In this document: piece by piece, positions 8,638 to 17,921 of the stretch
Position numbering within the stretch: position 1 is the first letter of the stretch
Layout of the letters: every line of letters begins with the position of its first letter
DNA from: Roseiarcus sp036513315
Lineage (GTDB): Bacteria; Pseudomonadota; Alphaproteobacteria; Rhizobiales; Beijerinckiaceae
Assembly (NCBI GenBank): GCA_036513315.1
Contig: DATBZF010000060.1
Location: 3,490 to 67,489 of the forward strand
Length of the DNA: 64,000 bases
Reading direction: 5' to 3'
Program-made: the position numbers and the translations under genes
Notes under the pieces: model-generated
What the model saw: the letters and a program-made list of their open reading frames with translations, nothing else
Told to the model about the DNA's origin: nothing
Database searches by the model: none

Positions 8638-9918
8638 GTGAAGACCAATCTTCCGCTCGACGCCGATCGTCTTTGGGCCGATGTGATGGCGCTTGCGCAG
8701 ATCACCGACCCTGAACGCCCGTATACGCGACGCTCGTTCAGCGCCCTGTTTCTCGAAGGGCGCGCCTTTCTCGCGCGGCGATTTGCCGAGGCCGGATTGA
8801 CCACGCGCATTGACGCCGCGGGCAATTTGATTGGCCGGATCGACGGCGCCGATCCCGCGATCGGCGTTATCGCGATCGGCTCGCATAGCGATACGGTGCC
8901 GTCAGGCGGGCGTTTCGATGGAATCGCCGGCGTCGCCGCCGGGCTGGAGGTTGTGCGGGCGCTACGCGACTCTGGGGCCCAACTCGACCATACGATCGAG
9001 GTCATCGATTTCCTCGCCGAAGAACCGAGCGAATACGGGCTTTCGTGCGTCGGCAGCCGTGGCATGACCGGTTCGCTCAACGACAGGATGCTTGATCTCA
9101 CCGACCCGACGGGCGAAAAATTGCGCGATGCCTTGCGTCGCGTTGGCGGCGAACCCGATCGTCTCAGTCAAGCCAAACGCGACGACATCCGGGCTTTCCT
9201 GGAGTTGCATATCGAGCAGGGCGTCGTGCTCGAATCCCAATCGCTCGACGTGGGTATTGTTACATCGATCGTCGGCATACGCCGGCTCGAAATCGTGTTC
9301 CAGGGCGAGGCCGATCATGCCGGCACGATGCCCATGGCGTTGCGCCGCGACGCCCTGGTCGCCGCGGCGCACACCGTATCCTCGGTGCGTGAGGCGGCTG
9401 ATGGCCTCGCTGCTGAAGGTCCGGATTATTTCGTCGCCACCGTCGGCATTCTGACGGTAGAACCTTCGGCGTCAAACATCGTGCCGGGGCGATGCCGGCT
9501 GGTCATCGATGCGCGAACGACAAATCCGGCGTTGACCAAACGGTTCGTCGAAATCATTGGTCGCGAGAGTTCGGCGCATGCGACGTCGGCGAAAGTAACC
9601 CGGGCGTCGTTTGCGGATTTGTCGGACGGCGCGCCGGTCGCCTGCGACCCGGCGTTGCGGGCCGCGTTGCGAACGGGCGCCCATGATCTGGGTCTTGGCG
9701 AGACCGATCTTCCAAGCGGAGCTGGACATGACGCTGCCTTCATGAGCCGCATATGTCCATCCGCCATGGTGTTCGTGCCATGTCGCGCAGGCAAGAGTCA
9801 CGCGCCTGAGGAATGGGCGGATCGCGAAGCGATCGCCGCCGGAGCCGCCGTGATTTATCAGGCGGTCAAAGCTCTGGATCAGTCCCTGCCGCGGAAGGCG
9901 CGGTCGGGAGCCGCGTAA
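8638..9918 (+). CDS. M20-family N-carbamoyl-L-amino-acid hydrolase / allantoate amidohydrolase family
   Basis: A 426-residue protein with GTG start behind a G-rich site. Di-zinc motifs of the HyuC/AllC family are present in order: IGSHSDTVPSGGRFDG, EEPSEYG, ELHIEQG, GEADHAGTMPM and SGAGHDAAFMS. These enzymes hydrolyse N-carbamoyl amino acids or allantoate to the free amine, CO2 and ammonia. It directly follows the hydantoinase, so the two probably act in sequence in the cytoplasm. N-carbamoylglutamate to glutamate is the reaction expected if the whole locus degrades a thio-imidazole betaine. Confidence 0.82.
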   Translation: MKTNLPLDADRLWADVMALAQITDPERPYTRRSFSALFLEGRAFLARRFAEAGLTTRIDAAGNLIGRIDGADPAIGVIAIGSHSDTVPSGGRFDGIAGVAAGLEVVRALRDSGAQLDHTIEVIDFLAEEPSEYGLSCVGSRGMTGSLNDRMLDLTDPTGEKLRDALRRVGGEPDRLSQAKRDDIRAFLELHIEQGVVLESQSLDVGIVTSIVGIRRLEIVFQGEADHAGTMPMALRRDALVAAAHTVSSVREAADGLAAEGPDYFVATVGILTVEPSASNIVPGRCRLVIDARTTNPALTKRFVEIIGRESSAHATSAKVTRASFADLSDGAPVACDPALRAALRTGAHDLGLGETDLPSGAGHDAAFMSRICPSAMVFVPCRAGKSHAPEEWADREAIAAGAAVIYQAVKALDQSLPRKARSGAA

Positions 9919-9952
9919 CGGCGCCTATGCTCGGCTTGCTGGACAAAAGGCC

Positions 9953-11803
9953 TCAGCCGGAAACGCGTGGTTCCGACAATCCCCTGCGCAGTGAATTGAT
10001 CAGACCGCGTTCAGGCTCGTTCAGCGCTCTCTCGCCGGAATAGATTACGAACAGACGCCGGGAGATCACCGGATCGATGATGGCGTGCGCGACAAGGTCG
10101 CCGCTGGCGATTTCGCGCTCTACCGCCGATGGCGGAAGGACAGTGCAGACCGACAAATGCGCGAGAATCGCCACCGCCATCGGCAACGAATCGATCTCGA
10201 CGTCCGGTTGAATCTTGAGATCGCGCTCTTCGGCCGCGGTATCAAGCAATTGGCGCAAGCCGAAGCGATTGGTCGGCAGCGCAAGCTTCAGCCGCGCAAG
10301 GTCGGCAAGGGTCACCGGACCGGGCGGCAGCAGCTTGTGACTTCTATGGACAATGGCGGCGAGCCCCTCGGACGATCCAAGCGGCAGGCGCGGCATGTGC
10401 GGCAGGGCGGTCTCGACGATCGCGACGCCGACGAGCCCACGCATGACCCAATCCTGAAGGACGCCGTTCGGCGCTTCCTGAATGACGAACTTCAGCGCGG
10501 GATGGCGAGCCTGCATATCGAGGATGGCCTCGGTAATTCGATTGACCAAAAAGCCATGTTGGTTGACCGATGGGAGAATACCGACGGCAATTCGTCGGCT
10601 CTGCGACGGACTTGCGCTCGCGTCGCCGGCGGACAGGGCTCGAGATCCCGATTCAATGAGCTTGGCGATATTGGCGAAGCGGTCGCCATTGCCGGTCGGA
10701 ATGACCCCGTCGCCGCGTCGTTCGAACAGGGCGCCGCCAAGCGCCGCTTCCAGCTTGTGCAATTGCTCGCTGAGAGCAGGTTGACTGATGTTTGCGCCAT
10801 GCGCAGCCGCGGAAACGCGCCGCAGGCGATGCACCATATTGAAATAGTGAATCTGCCTGAGGCTCACAATCGGGCGTTCGGATCGCGGGTCCTCCGCATC
10901 CGCAAGCGCTCGCTTCAAATGGCGCAAGAACAGCGCGGTCACGGCATTGGGTTCGATGGCGCGGGCGACGATCCTGGTCGTCAGCGGCTTGTCCGGCGCA
11001 ACGGACACGACATTCAGCAGGCCAAGCCGAGGCGAGATCAGGCTCTGCGGCACAAACAGGGCGGCGTCGCGATAATCGTCGATCAGCCGTGGCAGATCGC
11101 CTGGATGGTCATTGAGAAAGCGCACGCCGGTGATCTTGTGCTGGCTGAAGTAGCGATCGGCCTGCTCGATCAGCCGCGGCGACAGCAACGGCACCACGAG
11201 CCGACCCGCAACCAGATCAGCCGCGTCCGGTCGCTTTTGCGTGCCGGCCGGCAGCCGGCAAGCGAATACCCACCGATCGGACAGCAACGTCGTGCCGCGC
11301 CTGGGCTCCCGCTCGCCCGCATCATGAAGGGTGACGATCACGCGGCTCTGGTCGTTTTCCTTCCAGTCTTCCGCCAGACCCTTTACATGCGGCAGGTCCT
11401 TCTCATCCGTCCATATCGGGTCCACGAAGATATCCGCGCGCTCGCCGCCCATTTTATCGACGGCGCAACGAAGCGCCCTGCTCATTCCACCAATGGTGAA
11501 GCTCATACCGATGTCGACCGTCAGCAATTTGAGCTTCGTCTTGGCCGGCGTGAGCAGCCAGCGGCGCGCGAAGAGTTCGGCCATCAGCAGCGGATCTGCG
11601 GCGCGCATCAGCGCCCGCGCCGCTTTTGTCGGATAGAGACTGTTGTTGAAGCGTCGAAATAGCGCGACGCCGAGATCCTGTTCGAGCGCCTTCATCGTTG
11701 TACTGAGGGTCGACGCCGCGATGCCGAGGTCCCTGGCGGCGAGCGCGAAGCTCTCGGATCGGCAGGCCGCCACGAAATAAGCCAGGATGCGCAATTCGAC
11801 CAT
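9953..11803 (-). CDS. Tandem LysR-type transcriptional regulator (two complete LysR modules in one chain)
   Basis: A 616-residue protein holding two LysR proteins end to end. Module 1 has a winged HTH at about residues 1-65 (ALAARDLGIAASTLSTTMKA) and a substrate-binding domain to about 300. Module 2 has a second HTH at about 314-378 (ANISQPALSEQLHKLEAALG) and a second effector domain to the end. Typical LysR proteins are about 300 residues with one of each. The frame is continuous with no internal stop. I use ATG 11803 (GAGAG upstream, normal LysR N-terminus); ATG 11839 is an alternative. It is divergent from the UbiD-led operon and downstream of the hydantoinase pair, so it most likely controls this catabolic locus. 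Confidence 0.85.
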   Translation of the reverse strand: MVELRILAYFVAACRSESFALAARDLGIAASTLSTTMKALEQDLGVALFRRFNNSLYPTKAARALMRAADPLLMAELFARRWLLTPAKTKLKLLTVDIGMSFTIGGMSRALRCAVDKMGGERADIFVDPIWTDEKDLPHVKGLAEDWKENDQSRVIVTLHDAGEREPRRGTTLLSDRWVFACRLPAGTQKRPDAADLVAGRLVVPLLSPRLIEQADRYFSQHKITGVRFLNDHPGDLPRLIDDYRDAALFVPQSLISPRLGLLNVVSVAPDKPLTTRIVARAIEPNAVTALFLRHLKRALADAEDPRSERPIVSLRQIHYFNMVHRLRRVSAAAHGANISQPALSEQLHKLEAALGGALFERRGDGVIPTGNGDRFANIAKLIESGSRALSAGDASASPSQSRRIAVGILPSVNQHGFLVNRITEAILDMQARHPALKFVIQEAPNGVLQDWVMRGLVGVAIVETALPHMPRLPLGSSEGLAAIVHRSHKLLPPGPVTLADLARLKLALPTNRFGLRQLLDTAAEERDLKIQPDVEIDSLPMAVAILAHLSVCTVLPPSAVEREIASGDLVAHAIIDPVISRRLFVIYSGERALNEPERGLINSLRRGLSEPRVSG

Positions 11804-11994
11804 GTGCTCTCGCGGGTTTGACGCAACATAGCGGCTCATCTGGCTCGCGTCACATCATCTTCGCTTATGCCTATGCCCTGGTTCGCCCAATAGACAGGTG
11901 GACCCGGGGGCGTTGGCCGATATGATCAACAGGGATAATCCAGTCGAGAATGGCGCGCGCGGCGTGGATTCCTGCACAGAGGCGCTTATGAGGT

Positions 11995-12010
11995 CATGCG
12001 TACGCGCATG
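11995..12010. promoter_or_regulatory. Inverted repeat CATGCG-tacg-CGCATG before the UbiD gene
   Basis: A 6-bp perfect inverted repeat with a four-base spacer, ending 11 bases upstream of the UbiD-family ATG, in the 218-base divergent region shared with the tandem LysR gene. It may be a regulator site or a leader hairpin. The element is short, so chance is possible. Confidence 0.3.
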
Positions 12011-12021
12011 CGAAGGACGCG

Positions 12022-13413
12022 ATGAACCGCGAGGCGACCAGTTCCCGACAGTCGATGCGCGCGTTCCTGTCAGCGCTCAGGGAGGCCGGCGAACTCGTCA
12101 CGATTTCGCAACCGGTAAACCTCGATTATGAAATCGCCGCCTGCCTTGTCGCCAGGGATAGCGGACCGGCGCTGCATTTCGCGCATGTGAACGGCCCCGC
12201 AGATTCTCGTCTCATGCCGATCGTCGGCAATCTTCTTAACGCGTTGCCGCGCTTCGCATTGGGATTGGGCGGGAAGAGCGACGCGCTGCAGGCGAGGCTC
12301 GTCGCGGCGATCGAGAAGCCGCTGCCCCATCGCGTGGTGTCGTCGGCGCCTTGCCAGGAAGAGATCGTCTTGGAGCCGTCGTTGACGGATGCTCTGCCGA
12401 TCCCGCGCTTCTTCGAAAAGGAAAGCGGCCCCTACATTACCGCGGGCGCCATTGTCGCCAGGGATCGGCTCACCGGCCATACCAATCTGTCGATCGCACG
12501 TCTGATGCCGTTAGGCGGCAACCGGGCCTTCGTCGGCATTGCGCCCAATCATCATCTGGCGGTCTTGGCCAGGGCCGCGCAGGCGCGCGGCGAGACGCTC
12601 GATATTGCGGTCTGCATCGGCAATCATCCAGCCGTGATGCTGGCCGCGTGCCTCTATCTCGGATTGGGCGACGATGAACTTCCGATTGCAGGCGCTCTGC
12701 TGGGCGAGCCGCTGGAGGTGGTCCGTTGCATGCATTCGGATCTGCTTGTGCCCGCCCATTGCGAATGCGTGTTGGAGGGCGCCCTCGATGGCGGAGAGCC
12801 GTTCATCGAAGGCCCGGTCAGCGAATTCCATGGCATGTATGAAGATTATGGCGCCGGCATTGTCGCTGCTTTCTCGCGATTGACGCGGCGACGCGACGCC
12901 GTCTTTCAGGTCGTTCTGCCGGGTTATCACTCCGAACATTGCTTGCTCGGCGGCGTCGCCATCGCAGCCGGCCTGTTTCGCGTCGTGCGCAACGCCGTGC
13001 CGTCGGTTCGGCAAGTGGCGGTCGGGCTCGGCGGCGCCGGACGCTTGCACGCGGTTGTCGCACTGCATGCTCCGCGTCCGGGCGAGGCGCGCAAAACGAT
13101 GTTCGCCGTTTGGGCGGCGGTCAATCTGATCAAACAGGTCATCATCGTCGACGACGATATTGATCCCTGGAATAGCGAACAGGTCGAATGGGCGAGCGCA
13201 ACCCGCGTGAAGGCCGATCGAGATCTAGTCATCGTGCCCGAAGTGCGAGCGGATCGGTCCGAGCCCCTTGAGCGAGGCGGCACGGTCACCAAGCTTGGAA
13301 TCGATGCGACGCGCAAGCAAGGCGACCGGACGGATTGGGACCTGGCGCGGCCGCCGGAGGCGGCGCTTGCGCGCGCCGGACAAATATTAAGCGAAATTCA
13401 GGTTGGTCGATGA
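12022..13413 (+). CDS. UbiD-family prenylated-FMN-dependent decarboxylase
   Basis: A 463-residue protein with UbiD hallmarks: YITAGAIVARD, NLSIARLMPLGGNRAF, the acid cluster EGPVSEFHGMYEDYG and VVLPGYHSEHCLLGG, and a C-terminal KLGIDATRKQGDRTDW. The family removes or adds CO2 on aromatic, heteroaromatic or acrylic acids using prenyl-FMN made by UbiX, and a UbiX gene lies in the same operon at 21271. No ubiquinone genes are nearby, so it is a catabolic member. It is first in an 11-gene operon. Its substrate is unknown; an imidazole or (thio)urocanate-like acid would fit the operon, but no step of the established ergothioneine route needs it. The ATG at 12022 follows GAAGGA. Confidence 0.82.
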   Translation: MNREATSSRQSMRAFLSALREAGELVTISQPVNLDYEIAACLVARDSGPALHFAHVNGPADSRLMPIVGNLLNALPRFALGLGGKSDALQARLVAAIEKPLPHRVVSSAPCQEEIVLEPSLTDALPIPRFFEKESGPYITAGAIVARDRLTGHTNLSIARLMPLGGNRAFVGIAPNHHLAVLARAAQARGETLDIAVCIGNHPAVMLAACLYLGLGDDELPIAGALLGEPLEVVRCMHSDLLVPAHCECVLEGALDGGEPFIEGPVSEFHGMYEDYGAGIVAAFSRLTRRRDAVFQVVLPGYHSEHCLLGGVAIAAGLFRVVRNAVPSVRQVAVGLGGAGRLHAVVALHAPRPGEARKTMFAVWAAVNLIKQVIIVDDDIDPWNSEQVEWASATRVKADRDLVIVPEVRADRSEPLERGGTVTKLGIDATRKQGDRTDWDLARPPEAALARAGQILSEIQVGR

Positions 13414-13454
13414 TCGCGACAAGAGCGATCCCATTCTTTGCAAAGGAGAGGGCG

Positions 13455-14639
13455 ATGTCGAAAGGAAGCTTCCATGCGTCGACGCTGAGCGCGAGGCTCG
13501 TTATTGGCCTCGCCAGCGTCGTCCTGCTCGGCGCTGCGACTATGATGTCGGCGCGCGCCGACATCAAGATCGGCTTCCAGGCGCCGCTGACGGGTCCGTC
13601 AGCCACCGACGGCAAATCCGCTCAGATCGCCGCACAGATGGCGGTCGAGGACATCAATTCGGCCGGCGGCGTATTGGGGCAGAAGCTTGAGCTCGTCACT
13701 TATGATGACCAGGCCAAGTCGGACCAGGCGATCTTCACCGCCAACAAGCTGATTGGCGAAGACGGCGTGAAGCTCGTCGTCAACGGGAGCTATTCGGCGT
13801 CGGGTCGCGCGGCCGCGCCTATATTCCAGAAGGCCGGCGTCGTCATGATCTCGGCTTATGGGGTGCACCCCGATATCACGCGCGCCGGCGATTTCATATT
13901 CCGCCTCGTTCATCTCGGACCGCCGCAGGGCGCGGCCACCGCATTGTATGTCGGCAAGACGCTTGGCCTGAAGAAAGTGTCGACCATCACCATGGACAAC
14001 GACTACGGACAGGCGACCATGGATGGCTTTCTTGAAGCAGCCAGCAAATATGGCGTCGAAGTTGTCAGCAAATACAGCTACTCGCTCAAGGACCGTCAAT
14101 TCGGTTCGATTGTCGCGAGCGTGAAGCGCGACAATCCCGACGCAATCTATGCGACGGGATATTTTTTCACCGGCGGCCCCCTGGTTGCGCAGCTTCGCGC
14201 CGCCGGCATCACCGTGCCGATCATCGGCTCGCAGGCCTTCGATTCCGAGAAGTTCGTCGAGATCGCCGGACCTGCCGCCGAAGGCACATATATCGTCGAC
14301 AGTTTTGATCGCGACCGGAAAGACGAGGCGCTCCAGAAGTTCTTTGCCGAGTTCAAGAAGCGCGCCGGCTATGCGCCGGAGGGCGTCGCAGCCATTACCT
14401 ACTCGGCAGTGATGCTGATGGCGGACGGCATCAAGCGCGCCAATAGCGACGACCCGGCAAAGGTGCGCGATGCGCTCGCCGCGACCAAGGATTTCCCGAC
14501 ACTGGAAGGAAGCATGAACGGCTTCAATAGCTTGCACGAACTCTTGATGCCGATCAGCGTGAATGTGATCAAGGATGGACAATTCAAGCCGGCCGGCGAG
14601 ATCACCGATCTCAGCGCCTTCGCGCCCCCGGAAAAGTGA
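13455..14639 (+). CDS. Branched-chain-amino-acid-type ABC transporter substrate-binding protein (LivK-like)
   Basis: A 394-residue periplasmic protein. The start at 13455 has a strong AAGGAGAG site; residues 1-35 form a signal peptide ending SARA before DIKIGFQAPLTGPSA. The GPSATDGKSAQIAAQMAVEDIN and later TMDNDYGQATM segments are typical type I periplasmic-binding (Peripla_BP_6) features. Members of this family bind branched amino acids, but also many aromatic acids, amides and heterocycles. Followed by two permeases and two ATPases, it makes a complete importer. By context it captures the substrate of the operon. Confidence 0.88.
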   Translation: MSKGSFHASTLSARLVIGLASVVLLGAATMMSARADIKIGFQAPLTGPSATDGKSAQIAAQMAVEDINSAGGVLGQKLELVTYDDQAKSDQAIFTANKLIGEDGVKLVVNGSYSASGRAAAPIFQKAGVVMISAYGVHPDITRAGDFIFRLVHLGPPQGAATALYVGKTLGLKKVSTITMDNDYGQATMDGFLEAASKYGVEVVSKYSYSLKDRQFGSIVASVKRDNPDAIYATGYFFTGGPLVAQLRAAGITVPIIGSQAFDSEKFVEIAGPAAEGTYIVDSFDRDRKDEALQKFFAEFKKRAGYAPEGVAAITYSAVMLMADGIKRANSDDPAKVRDALAATKDFPTLEGSMNGFNSLHELLMPISVNVIKDGQFKPAGEITDLSAFAPPEK

Positions 14640-14696
14640 GCCCCGATCCGCTGGGAAGGAACACGCCTCCCGATCCTCACGGCAAAGGATGATTTG

Positions 14697-15563
14697 GTGT
14701 ACTACATCGATCTGGCCGTAACGGGCGTCAGCATCGGGTGCATGTACGCCATGATGGCGGTCGGCCTCACCCTCGTCTATGGCCTGCTTCGCATCCTGCA
14801 CGTCGCGCATGCCGCGGTGTTCGCGCTCGGCGCCTACGTCGTCGTACTCGTCGCCAACGCGACCGGCAGTCTCGCGGTCGGTTTTCTCGCCGCAATCGTC
14901 GTCACGCCGTTGTTTGGCATGGCGATCTATCGCCTGCTCTACGAACCTCTGCTGAAATATCGCCCTGACGTGCCGATGATCGCCTCGGTCGGGCTGCTGG
15001 TGCTGATGCAGGACGCTTTCCGGATCCTATTCGGTGAGCAGGGCGTCACCTTCAGAAGCGCCTTCGCGTTCACGACGTATAATTTCGCGGGAATCACCGT
15101 GAGCGCGGTGCAGATTGCGATCGTCGTCACCGCCGCGGTCGTATTCGCCGGACTGCATCTGTTCACCACGCACACGCGCATCGGAATAGGCTGGCGCGCC
15201 ACCGTCTCCAGACCGCTGATCGCCGCAAGCTTCGGCATCGACCCAATCCAGGTGCGCTACCTCAACTTCGCCATCGGATCGGCGCTCACCGCGGTCGCCG
15301 GCGGCTTGGTCGCTCTCCTCAACAACCTGGTCGATCCGGGGATCGGCTTTGTCGTCAGCTACAAGGCGCTGGCCATCATTGTCCTTGGCGGCCTTGGCAG
15401 CGTGCGCGGCACGCTTGTGGCGAGTCTGGTGCTGGGTCTCGTCGAGGCCTACGGCACGATCTTCATCGGCGCCTGGCTCGATCGCGACGCGATCGCCTTT
15501 CTTGCGCTCATTATCCTGCTCATGGCCCGCCCGCAGGGTTTCACCGGAGCGCGGACGGCATGA
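14697..15563 (+). CDS. livH: Liv-type ABC transporter permease (LivH-like)
   Basis: A 288-residue inner-membrane protein with about eight hydrophobic segments and the LivH signature GLTLVYGLLRILHVAHA near the N-terminus and ALAIIVLGGLGSVRGTL near the end. GTG at 14697 sits seven bases after AAAGGA and is preferred over the in-frame TTG at 14694. The gene is coupled to the LivM-like gene by ATGA overlap. Confidence 0.85.
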   Translation: MYYIDLAVTGVSIGCMYAMMAVGLTLVYGLLRILHVAHAAVFALGAYVVVLVANATGSLAVGFLAAIVVTPLFGMAIYRLLYEPLLKYRPDVPMIASVGLLVLMQDAFRILFGEQGVTFRSAFAFTTYNFAGITVSAVQIAIVVTAAVVFAGLHLFTTHTRIGIGWRATVSRPLIAASFGIDPIQVRYLNFAIGSALTAVAGGLVALLNNLVDPGIGFVVSYKALAIIVLGGLGSVRGTLVASLVLGLVEAYGTIFIGAWLDRDAIAFLALIILLMARPQGFTGARTA

Positions 15564-16408
15564 GCGCTTACGAAATCAGCATCGTTTCGGTCGTGGGCAT
15601 CAACGTCATTCTTGCCGTCAGCCTGAATATGATCAGCGGCTTTTGCGGGCAGATCAGCCTCGGCCATGGCGCATTCTTTGGCGCAGGAGCCTATGCGGCC
15701 GCCTTGGCGATGGTCGGGGTTGGCAGCGTCGCCCTTGCAATCTGCGTGGCCATCGTCGCCGCGAGCCTGCTCGGCATCGTCGTCGGCTTTGCCTCGTTGC
15801 GCGTGCGGACCGACTTTCTCGCAGTCACCACGATCGGCGTGAACTTCCTGTTCATCGGCTTCGTGCGCAAGCAGGCTTGGCTGGGCGGCGAAATGGGAAT
15901 CAGCAATGTTCCCGCCACCGGTCTTGGCGGCGCGGGCAACATGATCATGATCCTGCTGTTCGCCTGCGCGACGATCGGGTTGAGCTTCTACATCAGCCGA
16001 TCCTGGATGGGCTTCGCCTTCCGCGCGGTCGGCGAGGATGAGGGCGCGGCCGCTACCCTCGGGATCAATTCGGGCGCCTACAAGCTGGCCGCGTTTGGAA
16101 TTGGGACGGCGCTCGCCGGCCTGGCCGGCGCCTTATACACTTTCTTCACCCAGTTCATCACCGCCGACGCTTTCGACTTCATCTTCTCGGTGATGTTGAT
16201 GGCGATGGTGGTGATTGGCGGCATCGGCTCGACGTGGGGCGTCGTCGTCGCCGCCGTTGGGCTGACGCTGTTGCCCGAGGCGATTCGCTTCGTCAACGAT
16301 TATCGCCTCCTGGTCTTCGGCGGCCTGCTGGTGCTGGTCATTCGTATCGCGCCTGGCGGTCTTGCGGCGATGACGCGCGGCGCCTTGCTGCATGTGAGGC
16401 GAACATGA
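15560..16408 (+). CDS. livM: Liv-type ABC transporter permease (LivM-like)
   Basis: A 282-residue inner-membrane protein. The segments LNMISGFCGQISLGHGAFFGAGAY and VVIGGIGSTWGVVVAAVG are typical of LivM-type permeases, which pair with LivH to form the translocation path. It overlaps the upstream permease and the downstream ATPase by four bases each, so the proteins are probably made in fixed ratio. Confidence 0.87.
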   Translation: MSAYEISIVSVVGINVILAVSLNMISGFCGQISLGHGAFFGAGAYAAALAMVGVGSVALAICVAIVAASLLGIVVGFASLRVRTDFLAVTTIGVNFLFIGFVRKQAWLGGEMGISNVPATGLGGAGNMIMILLFACATIGLSFYISRSWMGFAFRAVGEDEGAAATLGINSGAYKLAAFGIGTALAGLAGALYTFFTQFITADAFDFIFSVMLMAMVVIGGIGSTWGVVVAAVGLTLLPEAIRFVNDYRLLVFGGLLVLVIRIAPGGLAAMTRGALLHVRRT

Positions 16409-17172
16409 GCGCGGCGCTTCAACTGGACGACGTGGCGGTCCGGTTTGGCGGCGTGCAGGCGGTCGCGGGCGTGTCGATCACAGTGGAGACCGGCGACTTC
16501 GTCGGGTTGATCGGACCGAATGGGGCTGGCAAAACAACGCTGATCCGCATCATTGCCGGGCAGCTTCGACCCGATCGAGGGCGGATTCAGCTCTCAGGCG
16601 TTGACGTCATGGGCGATGGGACGGCGGCGCGCGTGCGGCGCGGACTTGCGTTGACGCATCAGATCGTGCGGCCGTTTCGCGAGATGAGCGTGCTCGACAA
16701 CGTCGTCCTGGGAGCAGGCTATCGGCGCACGTCGTCTCCGTTCCGCGCGATGTTTCATATTGATCGGCGCCGCGAGAACGAGCGTGCCGGACATATTCTT
16801 GCCCAGGTCGGATTGGCCGGCGTCGAGCGCAAGCTCGCCGGATCGCTTCCACTCGGCCAGATGAAACGACTTGAGCTTGCCCGCGCGCTTGCGGTCGATC
16901 CGAAGGTCATGCTGCTCGACGAACCGCTGGCAGGCCTGAACCATACCGAGGCGTCGAAACATGTCGAAGCCATTTCCGATGTCCATAAGCGCGGCGTCAC
17001 AATAATACTCGTCGAGCACAATCTGGAGGAGGTCATGCGCATTTGCCGCCGCCTCGTCGTGCTGAACAACGGACAGGTGATCGGGGACGGTGAACCAAAG
17101 GAAGTGATCGCCGATCCGGTAGTGCACGAAGCGTATGTCGGAAGCGGGATGGCGACGCATGCTCAAGCTTGA
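16405..17172 (+). CDS. livG: Liv-type ABC transporter ATP-binding protein (LivG-like)
   Basis: A 255-residue ATPase. Walker A GPNGAGKTTLIR, signature LPLGQMKRLELARAL (a LivG-style variant of LSGGQ), Walker B VMLLDEPLAGLN and the switch His in VEHNLEEV are all present. The start at 16405 overlaps the permease stop. It energises the importer with the LivF-like partner, whose start lies inside its last codons. Confidence 0.88.
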   Translation: MSAALQLDDVAVRFGGVQAVAGVSITVETGDFVGLIGPNGAGKTTLIRIIAGQLRPDRGRIQLSGVDVMGDGTAARVRRGLALTHQIVRPFREMSVLDNVVLGAGYRRTSSPFRAMFHIDRRRENERAGHILAQVGLAGVERKLAGSLPLGQMKRLELARALAVDPKVMLLDEPLAGLNHTEASKHVEAISDVHKRGVTIILVEHNLEEVMRICRRLVVLNNGQVIGDGEPKEVIADPVVHEAYVGSGMATHAQA

Positions 17173-17872
17173 GGGCCTCAAATGCGGCTATGGCTCCGTC
17201 GAGGCTGTCCACAATGTCAGTTTCGACGTCCCCGCCAGGTCAGTCCTCGCCCTGTTGGGCCCAAACGGCGCGGGCAAGACCTCGACCATCATGGCGATCA
17301 TGGGCCATGTCGATATCCATGGCGGCCGCATCATCCTCGAAGGCGAAGACATTACGCGTCGCCGCGCCATCGACCGGGTCGGTCTCGGCGTCGCGCTGGC
17401 GCCGGAAGGACGTCAGCTTTTCTCCGATCTCACCGTGGATGAGAACTTGACCGTCGGCGGTTACGCGCGCCCGGCGAATAGGGATCTCGCCAAGCGCGAT
17501 CGCGTGTTCGCTACCTTTCCGCGGTTGCACGAGCGGCGTGGTCAATTGGCGGGATCGCTATCGGGCGGCGAACAGCAGATGTTGGCGATCGGGCGGGCGC
17601 TGATGGCCGAGCCGCGACTGTTGCTGGTGGACGAGTTGTCGCTTGGCTTGATGCCGAAGATGGTCGATCTGTGCCTCGATGCCCTGATGCAACTCAAGCG
17701 CGAGGGCCTGACCATCGTTCTGGTCGAACAAAACACCACGCGCGCCCTCGAGGTCGCCGATCAGGTCTGCGTGTTGTCGTCGGGCGTGCAGGTGTATCAG
17801 GGCACAGCTTCAGAGGCCAAAGCGGCCGGCTCCATGTTCGCAACTTTCCTCGGCATGAACGAGCCGGTCTAG
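17159..17872 (+). CDS. livF: Liv-type ABC transporter ATP-binding protein (LivF-like)
   Basis: A 237-residue ATPase with Walker A GPNGAGKTSTIM, signature LSGGEQQML and Walker B LLLVDELSLGL, in which Leu replaces the usual Pro after the catalytic Glu as often in LivF. The start at 17159 gives a 14-base overlap with the LivG-like gene; a longer in-frame start at 17135 is less family-like. Last of the five transporter genes. Confidence 0.87.
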   Translation: MLKLEGLKCGYGSVEAVHNVSFDVPARSVLALLGPNGAGKTSTIMAIMGHVDIHGGRIILEGEDITRRRAIDRVGLGVALAPEGRQLFSDLTVDENLTVGGYARPANRDLAKRDRVFATFPRLHERRGQLAGSLSGGEQQMLAIGRALMAEPRLLLVDELSLGLMPKMVDLCLDALMQLKREGLTIVLVEQNTTRALEVADQVCVLSSGVQVYQGTASEAKAAGSMFATFLGMNEPV

Positions 17873-17921
17873 CCCGGATCGCATGAAGGCTGCTCGCTGC
17901 GGAATCAGAAGGGGAAGAACA

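Noticed and set aside
10085..11662. Long open frame on the plus strand opposite the tandem LysR gene
   Set aside because: No ribosome site or family motif; it is the antisense of a real GC-rich gene with clear domains.
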